Below, piece by piece: positions 1 through 7,595 of a DNA stretch of 64,000 nt; the stretch's first letter is position 1; each line of letters opens with the position of its first letter. The DNA is taken from contig NZ_FNIC01000002.1 in assembly GCF_900103935.1 (NCBI RefSeq), positions 310,001 to 374,000 of the forward strand, written 5' to 3'. This DNA is from Nocardioides szechwanensis. GTDB taxonomy: Bacteria > Actinomycetota > Actinomycetes > Propionibacteriales > Nocardioidaceae. The notes beneath the pieces are model-generated. The model searched no databases. It was not told where the DNA came from and saw nothing but the letters and a program-made list of their open reading frames with translations. A program made the translations under genes and the position numbers.

Positions 1-381
1 TTCACCACGGTGGAGCAGATGCAGCTGACCGTCCTCAAGCGCTCCGGCGCCACCGAGCCGTTCGCCCGCGACAAGGCGATCTCGGGCGTCCGGAAGGCCT
101 GCAAGGGCCGCCCGGTCACCGAAGACCAGCTGGCCCACCTCGGGCAGGACGTCGAGGACGCGCTGCGTCTGTCCGGCGCCGCCGAGATCCCCGCCAACGA
201 GGTCGGCCTGGCCATCCTCGGGCCGCTGCGCGAGCTCGACGAGGTCGCCTACCTCCGCTTCGCCAGCGTCTACCGCGCCTTCGAGTCGGCTGACGACTTC
301 GAGGACGAGATCGCGATCCTTCGCGCCGAGCGTCAGGTCCCTGACTCGCCGGCCGAGCTCACCTCAGCCCCCAGCGGCTGA
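1..381 (+). CDS. nrdR: NrdR, transcriptional repressor of ribonucleotide reductases (3' part)
   Basis: The reading frame is open from base 1 and begins with FTTVEQ, the segment just after the N-terminal zinc ribbon of NrdR, so the 5' end and zinc finger lie outside the window. The visible 126 residues are the ATP-cone: [11 protein letters not shown], then [11 protein letters not shown] and a helix ending [11 protein letters not shown], all typical of NrdR. NrdR senses dATP/ATP and represses ribonucleotide reductase operons. It lies directly upstream of nrdJ on the same strand, the usual actinobacterial order. The GTG at base 10 is internal and not the true start. Identification is secure; only the truncation is a limit. 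Confidence 0.95.
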   Translation, partial: FTTVEQMQLTVLKRSGATEPFARDKAISGVRKACKGRPVTEDQLAHLGQDVEDALRLSGAAEIPANEVGLAILGPLRELDEVAYLRFASVYRAFESADDFEDEIAILRAERQVPDSPAELTSAPSG

Positions 382-390
382 CCAAGAACC

Positions 391-424
391 GCCCGGCAGG
401 TCGTGGGGAAGCGGCCTGCCGGGC
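391..424 (+). terminator. Stem-loop between nrdR and nrdJ
   Basis: A perfect 10-bp inverted repeat (GCCCGGCAGG at 391-400, CCTGCCGGGC at 415-424) encloses a 14-nt loop, starting 9 nt after the nrdR stop. It is followed by CT-rich sequence but no clear T-run. It could be a weak terminator or attenuator. No NrdR box or cobalamin riboswitch core was recognised in the 160-bp gap, where either might have been expected. Confidence 0.5.
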
Positions 425-541
425 GTACCAACTCTTTCCCCCGACAACTTCGGGCATCCCGGTCGATCAGGACCGTCGGTGCCAACAGCTTTCATTGACA
501 CCACCCCCCAGGGATCCAACCCAGGAAGCACGAGGAGCACC

Positions 542-3496
542 ATGACCGAGACGGTGAGCGGCACCCCCAGCACGAAGGTCGACAAGGGGGCCGGCCAGGG
601 TCTGACCCTCGAGCGCGTCTTCAGCACCGCTGGCGTGCACCCCTACGACCAGCTGACCTGGGAGCGTCGCGACGTCGTCCAGACCAACTGGAAGACCGGC
701 GCCACCGTCTTCGAGCAGCGCGGTGTCGAATACCCCGACTCCTGGTCGGTCAACGCCTCCACGATCGTGACGACGAAGTACTTCCGCGGCGCCGTCGGCT
801 CCGACGTACGCGAGTGGAGCCTCAAGCAGCTCATCGACCGGATCGTGAAGACCTACACCAAGGCCGGCCTCGACCACGGCTACTTCGCCACCCCCGGTGA
901 CGCCGAGATCTTCGAGCACGAGCTGACCTGGCTGCTCGTCAACCAGTACTTCTCCTTCAACTCGCCGGTCTGGTTCAACGTCGGCACCCCGTCGCCCCAG
1001 CAGGTCTCGGCCTGCTTCATCCTCTCGGTCGACGACTCGATGGACTCCATCCTCAACTGGTACAAGGAGGAGGGCTTCATCTTCAAGGGCGGCTCCGGCG
1101 CCGGCCTCAACCTCTCGCGCATCCGCTCCTCCAAGGAGCTCCTCTCCTCCGGCGGCACCGCCTCCGGCCCGGTCTCCTTCATGCGTGGCGCCGACGCCTC
1201 CGCGGGCACCATCAAGTCCGGTGGCGCCACGCGCCGCGCGGCCAAGATGGTCGTCCTCGACGTCGACCACCCCGACATCGAAGAGTTCGTGATGACCAAG
1301 GCCAAGGAGGAGGACAAGATCCGCGCCCTCCGTGACGCCGGGTTCGACATGGACCTCGGTGGCGCCGACATCACGTCCGTGCAATACCAGAACGCCAACA
1401 ACTCGGTCCGCGTCAGCGACGAGTTCATGCGCGCCGTCGAGGACGGCACCGACTTCGCGCTGCGCGGCCGCAAGAACGGCGAGGTCATCGAGCGCGTCGA
1501 CGCCCGCGACCTGTTCCGCAAGATCAGCGAGGCCGCCTGGGCCTGCGCCGACCCGGGCCTCCAGTACGACGACACGATCAACGACTGGCACACCAACCCT
1601 GAGACGGGCCGGATCACCGCGTCCAACCCCTGCTCCGAATACATGTCGCTCGACAACTCCTCGTGCAACCTGGCGTCGCTCAACCTGCTGAAGTTCCTCA
1701 AGGACGACGACACCTTCGACGCCCCGCTGTTCGCCAAGGCCGTCGAGTTCATCATCACCGCGATGGACATCTCCATCTGCTTCGCCGACTTCCCGACCGA
1801 GGCGATCGGCGACACCACCCGCGACTACCGCCAGCTCGGCATCGGCTACGCCAACCTCGGCGCCCTGCTGATGGCGATGGGCCTGGGCTACGACTCCGAC
1901 GGCGGCCGCGCCATGGCCGCGACCATCACCTCGCTGATGACCGGCCAGTCCTACAAGCGCTCGGCCGAGCTCGCCGCGATCGTCGGCCCCTACGCCGGCT
2001 ACGCCCGCAACGCCGAGGCCCACAAGCGGGTCATGCGCAAGCACCAGGCCGCCAACGACACCGTGCGCACCTTCGGCATCGCCGACAACCAGGTGCACAA
2101 GCTGGCCACCCAGGTGTGGTCCGACGTGCAGGAGGTCGGCGCCGCCAACGGCTTCCGCAACGCGCAGGCCTCGGTCCTCGCGCCCACCGGCACCATCGGC
2201 TTCATGATGGACTGCGACACCACCGGCATCGAGCCCGACTTCTCCCTGGTGAAGTTCAAGAAGCTCGTCGGCGGCGGATCCATGCAGATCGTCAACCAGA
2301 CCATCCCGCGCGCGCTGCGCAAGATGGGCTACCAGCCCGAGCAGGTCGAGGCGATCGTCGCCTACATCGGCGAGCACGGCCACGTCATCGACGCCCCCGG
2401 CCTCAAGCTGGAGCACTACGACGTCTTCGACACCGCGATGGGTGCCCGCTCGCTCAAGCCGATGGGCCACGTGCGGATGATGGCGGCCTGCCAGCCCTTC
2501 CTCTCCGGCGCCATCTCCAAGACCGTCAACCTCCCCGAGACCGCCACGGTCGAGGAGATCGAGGACATCTACCTCCAGTCCTGGAAGCTCGGCCTCAAGG
2601 CCACGGCCGTCTACCGCGACAACTGCAAGGTCGGTCAGCCGCTCTCCGACGGCAAGGGCGACAACAAGGGCAAGGACTCCAACGCCCCCACCACTGCTGC
2701 CGAGGTCGAGACCAAGACGGTCGAGAAGATCGTCTACGCCCCGGTCCGCAAGCGCCTGCCCAAGTCGCGCGCCTCGCGCACCACGTCGTTCACCGTCGGT
2801 GGCGCCGAGGGCTACATGACCTCGGGTGCCCACGACAACGGCCAGCTCGGCGAGGTCTTCCTCAAGCTCGGCAAGCAGGGCTCCACGCTCGCCGGTGTCA
2901 TGGACGCCTTCTCGATCGCGGTCTCCATCGGTCTGCAATACGGAGTCCCGCTCGAGACCTACGTCGCGAAGTTCACCAACCTGCGCTTCGAGCCCGCCGG
3001 CCTCACCGACGACCCCGACGTCCGCATGGCGCAGTCCCTGATGGACTACGTCTGGCGCCGCCTGGCCCTCGACTACCTCACCTTCGAGGAGCGCTCCGCC
3101 CTCGGCATCTACTCCGCCGACGAGCGCCAGCGCCACCTCGAGACCGGCTCCTACGAGCTGGTCGAGGAGACCGGCTCCGCCGCCGAGCTCATCGACGACG
3201 ACCACCCCACGGTGGTTGAGGTGCGAGGAGCGCAAGCGACGAGCCTCGAAACCTCCGATGTGCACGACATCACGGACGCCGAGGTCGTCGAGACCAAGGA
3301 CACCCGCGGCAGCGAGCAGCGCGAGGTCCCCGCCGTCATCCACACCCAGGAGGCCCAGACCTCCGCCGAGCTCATGGAGAAGCTCACCGGCACCGCCGTC
3401 GACTCCCCGCTCTGCATGACCTGCGGCACCAAGATGCGCCCCGCCGGCTCCTGCTACGTCTGCGAAGGCTGCGGCAGCACCAGCGGCTGCAGCTGA
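542..3496 (+). CDS. nrdJ: Vitamin B12-dependent (class II) ribonucleoside-diphosphate reductase
   Basis: This 984-residue protein reduces ribonucleotides to deoxyribonucleotides using adenosylcobalamin, supplying DNA precursors without needing oxygen. The class II core is clear: SACFILSVDDSMDSI near residue 160, the active-site NPCSEYMSLDNSSCNLASL block, and the barrel motif PTGTIGFMMDCDTTGIEP. The C-terminus ends in a Cys pair array (LCMTCGT, CYVCEGCGSTSGC) that re-reduces the active site. ATG 542 is chosen because GAGGAG lies about 7 nt upstream; the frame is open to 479 but without a better site. Between the catalytic barrel and the Cys tail there is a low-conservation linker containing a 40-bp palindromic repeat. 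Directly downstream of nrdR. Confidence 0.96.
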   Translation: MTETVSGTPSTKVDKGAGQGLTLERVFSTAGVHPYDQLTWERRDVVQTNWKTGATVFEQRGVEYPDSWSVNASTIVTTKYFRGAVGSDVREWSLKQLIDRIVKTYTKAGLDHGYFATPGDAEIFEHELTWLLVNQYFSFNSPVWFNVGTPSPQQVSACFILSVDDSMDSILNWYKEEGFIFKGGSGAGLNLSRIRSSKELLSSGGTASGPVSFMRGADASAGTIKSGGATRRAAKMVVLDVDHPDIEEFVMTKAKEEDKIRALRDAGFDMDLGGADITSVQYQNANNSVRVSDEFMRAVEDGTDFALRGRKNGEVIERVDARDLFRKISEAAWACADPGLQYDDTINDWHTNPETGRITASNPCSEYMSLDNSSCNLASLNLLKFLKDDDTFDAPLFAKAVEFIITAMDISICFADFPTEAIGDTTRDYRQLGIGYANLGALLMAMGLGYDSDGGRAMAATITSLMTGQSYKRSAELAAIVGPYAGYARNAEAHKRVMRKHQAANDTVRTFGIADNQVHKLATQVWSDVQEVGAANGFRNAQASVLAPTGTIGFMMDCDTTGIEPDFSLVKFKKLVGGGSMQIVNQTIPRALRKMGYQPEQVEAIVAYIGEHGHVIDAPGLKLEHYDVFDTAMGARSLKPMGHVRMMAACQPFLSGAISKTVNLPETATVEEIEDIYLQSWKLGLKATAVYRDNCKVGQPLSDGKGDNKGKDSNAPTTAAEVETKTVEKIVYAPVRKRLPKSRASRTTSFTVGGAEGYMTSGAHDNGQLGEVFLKLGKQGSTLAGVMDAFSIAVSIGLQYGVPLETYVAKFTNLRFEPAGLTDDPDVRMAQSLMDYVWRRLALDYLTFEERSALGIYSADERQRHLETGSYELVEETGSAAELIDDDHPTVVEVRGAQATSLETSDVHDITDAEVVETKDTRGSEQREVPAVIHTQEAQTSAELMEKLTGTAVDSPLCMTCGTKMRPAGSCYVCEGCGSTSGCS
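3214..3253. repeat. 40-bp imperfect palindrome inside nrdJ
   Basis: The segment starts GGTTGAGGTGCGAGGAGCGC and ends AAGCGACGAGCCTCGAAACC; the two halves are imperfect reverse complements (GGTT-GAGG against CCTCGAAACC). It reads in frame through nrdJ as VEVRGAQATSLET in the linker before the Cys-rich tail. The form resembles the short palindromic intergenic repeats I recall from Nocardioides genomes, but no second copy was noticed in this window. Confidence 0.6.
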
Positions 3497-3520
3497 TCGA
3501 CCAGCCGTCTCGGCGCTGAT

Positions 3521-3668
3521 GTCGGACGACACTCTTCTGAGTGACCGGACGACAAGTGCGGCGACAAGAGCGACGACAAGTGCGGAGCAGAGTCACACTG
3601 ACTGTGTCGGACGACAGTTTGATGCTGAGCTAACGACAAGTGCTGCGACATGCGCTGCGACAAGTGCT
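3521..3668. repeat. Degenerate direct repeats after nrdJ
   Basis: The 257-bp gap after nrdJ holds two exact copies of GTCGGACGACA (3521-3531 and 3606-3616) and several CGACAAGTGC-like units (near 3550, 3562, 3574, 3634, 3645 and 3658). A short hairpin CACTC-TTCT-GAGTG lies at 3530-3543. No convincing gene is present. The units are irregularly spaced and do not form a CRISPR. They lie between the nrdJ stop and its terminator, so they would be in the 3' untranslated region. Confidence 0.55.
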
Positions 3669-3698
3669 GAATCGGTAGCGACTGACTGAGAGTTCACG

Positions 3699-3737
3699 AC
3701 GACGAAGCCCCTGAGGAATCCTCGGGGGCTTCGTCGT
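3699..3737 (+). terminator. Strong intrinsic terminator, probably bidirectional
   Basis: ACGACGAAGCCCCTGAGG pairs with CCTCGGGGGCTTCGTCGT (one G-T wobble) around a 3-nt loop, and T residues follow at 3737-3739. It sits between nrdJ (+) and the end of the converging ArsR-type gene (-) at 3754, so it can serve both. Confidence 0.85.
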
Positions 3738-3753
3738 TTGCTTGGGGCACGGG

Positions 3754-4122
3754 TTACGTGGCGTGCGCGCTCAAGGGTTTGCGGTCGGCGATGTCGAGAC
3801 GTACGTGGTCGGCGTGGGAGAGGGCTTGTTCGATGAGTTCGCCGACGTGGTTGTCGTAGAGCCGGTATTCGATGTGGCGTCCGTGGCGTTCGGCTGAAAC
3901 GAACCCTTGGTCACGAAGGAGTCTGAGTTGGTGGGAGACCGCCGACTGTTCGATGTTGAGCGCGACGGTCAGGTCGCCGACGGTGATAGGTCCGGCTTGC
4001 AGGGTCGCCAGAATGCGCAGCCGGTTGGGGTTCGCGAGTGCTCGGAGTGTCGCGGCGACGGACTTAGCGGTTTCGGCGTCGAGGCTCGACGGCAACTGAT
4101 GACCGTTTGGTTGGTGTCCCAC
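3754..4122 (-). CDS. ArsR/SmtB-family metal-sensing repressor
   Basis: A winged-helix DNA-binding repressor of 122 residues. The HTH core reads ANPNRLRILATL...VSHQLRLLRDQGFV. Residues D90, H92, H103 and H106 reproduce the D-x-H-x10-H-x2-H spacing of the helix-5 metal site of SmtB/CzrA-type zinc, cobalt or nickel sensors; no arsenic-type Cys pair is present. Start GTG 4122 is preferred because the longer ORF (ATG 4161) would use the operator-like palindrome as coding sequence. It diverges from a HupE-like gene and a CDF exporter, which it probably represses until metal binds. GC content of the patch is visibly lower than that of neighbours. Confidence 0.88.
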   Translation of the reverse strand: MGHQPNGHQLPSSLDAETAKSVAATLRALANPNRLRILATLQAGPITVGDLTVALNIEQSAVSHQLRLLRDQGFVSAERHGRHIEYRLYDNHVGELIEQALSHADHVRLDIADRKPLSAHAT

Positions 4123-4145
4123 ATCTGTCAGCCTACCCCAATAAT

Positions 4146-4173
4146 ATGACAATTCTGTCATGTGTCCTACACT
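4146..4173 (+). promoter_or_regulatory. Promoter with ArsR-type operator for the hupE-CDF operon
   Basis: A perfect inverted repeat ATGACA-ATTC-TGTCAT covers 4146-4161. ATGACA also fits a -35 box (5 of 6 to TTGACA); a 16-bp spacer leads to TACACT at 4168-4173 as -10. A repressor on the palindrome would block this promoter. The ArsR-type gene diverges from here, so it may be self-regulated. Confidence 0.65.
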
Positions 4174-4220
4174 GCCGATAGGACCCTTTACCTACAACGA
4201 CGCCCGCTAAGGACAACCCA

Positions 4221-5324
4221 GTGCAGCCCCACCTAACCCAGTTCCTCTTGTCTCGCTCCCTCCTGACGCGACTGGGAACGCTGGTAGCGCTCGCGCTGGT
4301 CTTCAACGTGCTGTCAGCCGGTCCGGCGGCAGCCCATGGCATCGGTGGAGACGCTGCCACCGCCAGCGTCTACGGGTTCGTCGGCATCGGCATCAAGCAC
4401 ATGCTGCTGGGTTGGGACCACCTGCTGTTCGTAGCCGGGATTGTCCTACTCGCGGGCAACGTGCGACGTGCCGCAAAAGTGATCAGCGCGTTCGTTGCCG
4501 GGCACAGCCTGACCCTCATCACGGCGACGTTGGCGGGGTGGCAGGTCAACCCTGCCGTGGTCGATGTCGTAATCGTGTTGTCGGTGGCGTTCGTCGGCTT
4601 CTACGGCATGTTCGGGCGACCGCAACGCTGGGACATCTTCACTGCCATCGTGTTCGGGTTCGGACTCATCCACGGGTTTGGGCTCTCCACCCGGTTCCAA
4701 TCATTGGGTGTTGCAGATGAAGGCATGGTGTCGCGACTCATTGCCTTCAACATCGGCATCGAAATCGGTCAACTGACCGCCATCATGGGCATGCTCGGCC
4801 TCGCCGCCGCCATCTCGTTGATGTTCAAGAGGGACCACGAGCCAGCCCTGACCAAGGTCGCCTTCGTTGCTCTGTTCGCGGTGGGTGCGATGGCTGCACC
4901 GTTCGTGGGGTTGGCGGAGTTTCGGTCCGCCGAGAACGATGCCGCTACGGTGGCGCTCCCTGACGACGCGCCGTGCGCCGTCGGTGAACGCGCCAAGGTG
5001 CTGCCTGGCGGTGGTGGTCACGCCCAGAAGGCTTTCTACGAACCGGATGAGGAAGCACCGCTCGCGGACTTTGGACACTCTCTCGGTGACGGCTACGTCG
5101 TCGTCCTGTACGGCAACGAACTACCCGACGCAGACCTCACCGCACTTCGCGACTTTGTTGACGCCAAGGACCCGGCGCAGGTGCTCGTGGCGAACGGCGA
5201 CGTACCCGACGGTCAACTCGTTGCCGTCACGCTGGAGCAGCAAATGTCATGCGAGAACGTCCACGTCGGGGCACTGCGTCAATTCAGCCGTGAGTGGTTC
5301 AACAGCCTAGGAGCAGACCTATGA
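4221..5324 (+). CDS. HupE/UreJ_2-family membrane protein with DUF3105-like C-terminal domain
   Basis: A 367-residue protein with a signal-like first helix (residues 15-38, ending AAAHG) and about six further membrane segments. The HupE/UreJ_2 signature is visible in GIKHMLLGWDHLLF, FVAGHSLTL and FGFGLIHGFGLS, with conserved His residues placed for metal transfer. Residues from about 240 on form a soluble domain (GHSLGDGYVVVLYG, later MSCENV) resembling DUF3105. HupE/UreJ proteins are usually nickel or cobalt permeases, but the pairing with a zinc-type CDF and a metal-sensing ArsR suggests a role in divalent-metal handling. GTG start with AAGGA 8 nt upstream. The stop overlaps the next start (ATGA). 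Confidence 0.75.
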   Translation: MQPHLTQFLLSRSLLTRLGTLVALALVFNVLSAGPAAAHGIGGDAATASVYGFVGIGIKHMLLGWDHLLFVAGIVLLAGNVRRAAKVISAFVAGHSLTLITATLAGWQVNPAVVDVVIVLSVAFVGFYGMFGRPQRWDIFTAIVFGFGLIHGFGLSTRFQSLGVADEGMVSRLIAFNIGIEIGQLTAIMGMLGLAAAISLMFKRDHEPALTKVAFVALFAVGAMAAPFVGLAEFRSAENDAATVALPDDAPCAVGERAKVLPGGGGHAQKAFYEPDEEAPLADFGHSLGDGYVVVLYGNELPDADLTALRDFVDAKDPAQVLVANGDVPDGQLVAVTLEQQMSCENVHVGALRQFSREWFNSLGADL

Positions 5325-6382
5325 GCGACCCCACACACGATCACGGCGACGACCACAAGCACGAGGACGACCACGGGCACGACCATGAACATTCCACCGG
5401 TCTGCGAGGTGTCCTGACCGACCTGTTTCGCCCGCACAGCCATGACGCCGCCGACTCGATCGACTCTGCCCTCGAAGCGAGCGCCGACGGAATCCGGGCC
5501 GTGAAAATCAGCCTCGTCGCCCTCCTCGTCACCGCACTCGCCCAGGCAGTCGTCGTCGTCGTCACCGGGTCTGTTGCCCTCTTGGCTGACACCATCCACA
5601 ACTTCTCCGACGCCCTCACCGCCGTGCCGTTGTGGATTGCGTTCGTGCTCGGTCGCCGCCGCCCCACCACCACCTACACCTACGGTTACGGACGCGCCGA
5701 GGACCTCGCCGGAATCTTCATCGTCTTCATGATTGCCGCCTCAGCGGTCCTCGCCGGATACGAGTCCATCCGACGACTCATCGACCCCAGCACCCTCACC
5801 TACCCGTGGGTCGTCATCGCCGCCGGACTCATCGGATTCGCAGGCAACGAACTCGTCGCCGCCTACCGCATCCGCATTGGACGCCGCATCGGGTCAGCCG
5901 CACTCGTCGCTGACGGCCTCCACGCCCGCACCGACGGGTTCACCTCACTCGCCGTCGTGTTCGGCGCTATCGGCGTCATGCTCGGGTTCCCCCTCGCAGA
6001 CCCCATCGTCGGACTTCTCATCACCGTCGCCATCCTGTTCGTCCTGCGAGGCGCAGCCCGCGACATTTACCGCCGCCTCATGGACGCCGTCGACCCAGCC
6101 CTCACCGAACAAGCCACCACCACCGTCCGCGACACCGATGGGGTTCTCGACGTGGAGTACCTGCGGCTGCGCTGGATTGGTCACCGCATCAGCGCCGAAG
6201 CCGGGGTCATCGTCGCTGCTGACCTTGACCTCCGTGCCGCCCACGACATCGCCCACGACGCCCAGCACCGGCTGCTGCACGAGGTTCCCCGGCTGACCGC
6301 CGCGACCATCCACGTCAGTCCCCAAGCCGGTCTGGACCTCGACCCTCATCACAGCATCGGACACCACAACACCCTCCACTAG
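5321..6382 (+). CDS. Cation diffusion facilitator (zinc-type) metal exporter
   Basis: A 353-residue CDF/ZitB-CzcD-type antiporter expected to export Zn2+ (possibly Co2+ or Ni2+) in exchange for protons. The N-terminus is a His/Asp-rich tail (residues 4-25 with ten His), followed by six membrane helices. The transport-site pairs are H93/D97 (IHNFSD) and H201/D205 (LHARTD); two His plus two Asp is the zinc-selective pattern. The C-terminal cytoplasmic domain has the usual dimerisation fold. The start overlaps the upstream stop by 4 bp with AGGAG before it, so translation is coupled to the HupE-like gene. Confidence 0.93.
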   Translation: MSDPTHDHGDDHKHEDDHGHDHEHSTGLRGVLTDLFRPHSHDAADSIDSALEASADGIRAVKISLVALLVTALAQAVVVVVTGSVALLADTIHNFSDALTAVPLWIAFVLGRRRPTTTYTYGYGRAEDLAGIFIVFMIAASAVLAGYESIRRLIDPSTLTYPWVVIAAGLIGFAGNELVAAYRIRIGRRIGSAALVADGLHARTDGFTSLAVVFGAIGVMLGFPLADPIVGLLITVAILFVLRGAARDIYRRLMDAVDPALTEQATTTVRDTDGVLDVEYLRLRWIGHRISAEAGVIVAADLDLRAAHDIAHDAQHRLLHEVPRLTAATIHVSPQAGLDLDPHHSIGHHNTLH

Positions 6383-6442
6383 TCCCTGTCGGCACCTTGA
6401 CGCGGTGTAGGCGTAGCGGCGGGGTTCGGGTGCGCCAGTCGC

Positions 6443-7042
6443 ATGGTGTTATGCACTGTCTGGTGCTTTGGCGCTCCTACGTGGCGGCGGCGGGGGCCAG
6501 GCTCTGCATCACCTCGGGGGAGGGAACGAAGCAGCGTTGGTCGTTCTCGACGAGGCAGTCCCACCGCCGAGAGTCGAGCCGTCCGCGAGATCAGCGAAAA
6601 ACTGTATGAGCACCTCAATACAGCGCCAGCTCGGGAACTGATGCGGCTCGCGAATCTCCCGGGCATGTCCAGTTCTGAGGTGCAGGCATCGTTCCTCCCC
6701 TATGCAGAGGGCCTCGGTTTCAGGAGTGAGGCCAAGGGGCTCTTTCTGGAGTACAAGAACAACCTGGGGCCCGACTACTACCGCCCCATCGGAAGTAGCG
6801 GCATCCTGCTCGAAGTCGAGCGAGGGAAGACCACCACGAACAACATGGACCTGTTGGACTTCTGGAAGTGCCACCTGTGTCGCTCGGCGGACTACCTCTT
6901 CCTCATGGTTCCCCAGGCGCTCAAGCACAACGACGCCATGACGCCCAAGAAGGAGTACAACGCAGTTGTGAAGCGGATCGAGACGTTTTTCGTCGAGGGG
7001 AACCACACGAACGTCCGAGAGGTGCACATCTTCGGGTACTAG
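6443..7042 (+). CDS. Putative nuclease-like protein, uncertain or damaged 5' end
   Basis: Residues from about AVREISEKLYEHL to the C-terminus look like one conserved protein: SSSEVQASFLPYAEGLGF, then GILLEVERGKTTTNNMDLLDFWKCHLC and YLFLMVP, ending VHIFGY. The E-x-E-R-G-K string between predicted strands resembles a PD-(D/E)xK nuclease core; this is only a suggestion. The first 45 residues from ATG 6443 are Arg/Gly/Ser-rich and unlike the rest, and the only other in-frame ATG (6641) would cut into the conserved part. The gene may therefore be 5'-truncated or frameshifted. Base composition is less GC-rich than neighbouring genes, consistent with transfer. Confidence 0.5.
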   Translation: MVLCTVWCFGAPTWRRRGPGSASPRGRERSSVGRSRRGSPTAESRAVREISEKLYEHLNTAPARELMRLANLPGMSSSEVQASFLPYAEGLGFRSEAKGLFLEYKNNLGPDYYRPIGSSGILLEVERGKTTTNNMDLLDFWKCHLCRSADYLFLMVPQALKHNDAMTPKKEYNAVVKRIETFFVEGNHTNVREVHIFGY

Positions 7043-7115
7043 CTCCCGGCGTGGCTGCACGAGACGTCATACGTCCGAGCAGTCTCCTGCTCGGAACGTT
7101 TGACGTCCTGGGCCG

Positions 7116-7595
7116 TCACTTCTTCTCGGCGGAGCGCTCCGTGTCAGCCGACTTGCCGTTGCGCACGATGACGACGGGGACGGGGGAGTGGCGGGAGACC
7201 TGGTCGCTGACGGAGCCGAGGGCGAGGCCGCGGAAGCCGCCGCGGCCGCGGGCGCCGACGACTACGAGGTCGGCGTTCTCGGCTGCCTCGAGGAGGGCGT
7301 TGGCGGGCGGGCAGTGGTTGGTGTCGTACTCGACCTCGACGTCGGCGTAGTCCGCGAGGATCGGGGCGACGTCGGCCTGGAGGTCCTTGAGGACGGCGGC
7401 CTCGAAGTCCTCGATCGGTGGGATGTGGCCGAAGGTCATGGACTCGGGCTTGGGGGCGCTGGTCATGGACCAGCCCCGGACCAGCAGGACGCGGCCACCC
7501 ACGGCGCGGGCTTGGTCCAACGCCCAGCGCAGGGCGGGCTCGGACGCGTCCGAGCCGTCGTTGCCGACAACGATCAGGGGCTTCTCACTGGTCAT
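7116..7595 (-). CDS. Universal stress protein (UspA family)
   Basis: A single-domain 159-residue Usp. It begins LIVVGNDGSDASEPALRWA, the standard first strand and helix, and contains the ATP-binding loop GARGRGGFRGLALGSVS followed by PVPVVIVR. Members bind ATP and are induced under starvation, hypoxia or other stress. The ATG overlaps the stop of the upstream UvrA-like gene (ATGA at 7592-7595), so the two are translationally coupled. Confidence 0.94.
   Translation of the reverse strand: MTSEKPLIVVGNDGSDASEPALRWALDQARAVGGRVLLVRGWSMTSAPKPESMTFGHIPPIEDFEAAVLKDLQADVAPILADYADVEVEYDTNHCPPANALLEAAENADLVVVGARGRGGFRGLALGSVSDQVSRHSPVPVVIVRNGKSADTERSAEKK

Noticed and set aside
382..541. Cobalamin riboswitch or NrdR box before nrdJ
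   Set aside because: Expected from the pathway, but neither the B12-box nor the ACAC-type NrdR box could be found; only a simple hairpin is present.
467..3532. A 1021-codon minus-strand open frame opposite nrdJ
   Set aside because: It is a shadow: in GC-rich genes the antisense frame in register with the third codon position stays open. The product is low-complexity Gly/Val/Asp-rich, and nrdJ is certain.
3521..3668. CRISPR-like array
   Set aside because: Units are about 10 bp, degenerate and unevenly spaced, with no constant repeat-spacer structure and no cas genes.
4123..4161. Longer N-terminus of the ArsR-type regulator (MTELSYYWGRLTD)
   Set aside because: These codons fall on the operator palindrome, and family members begin nearer to the GTG at 4122.
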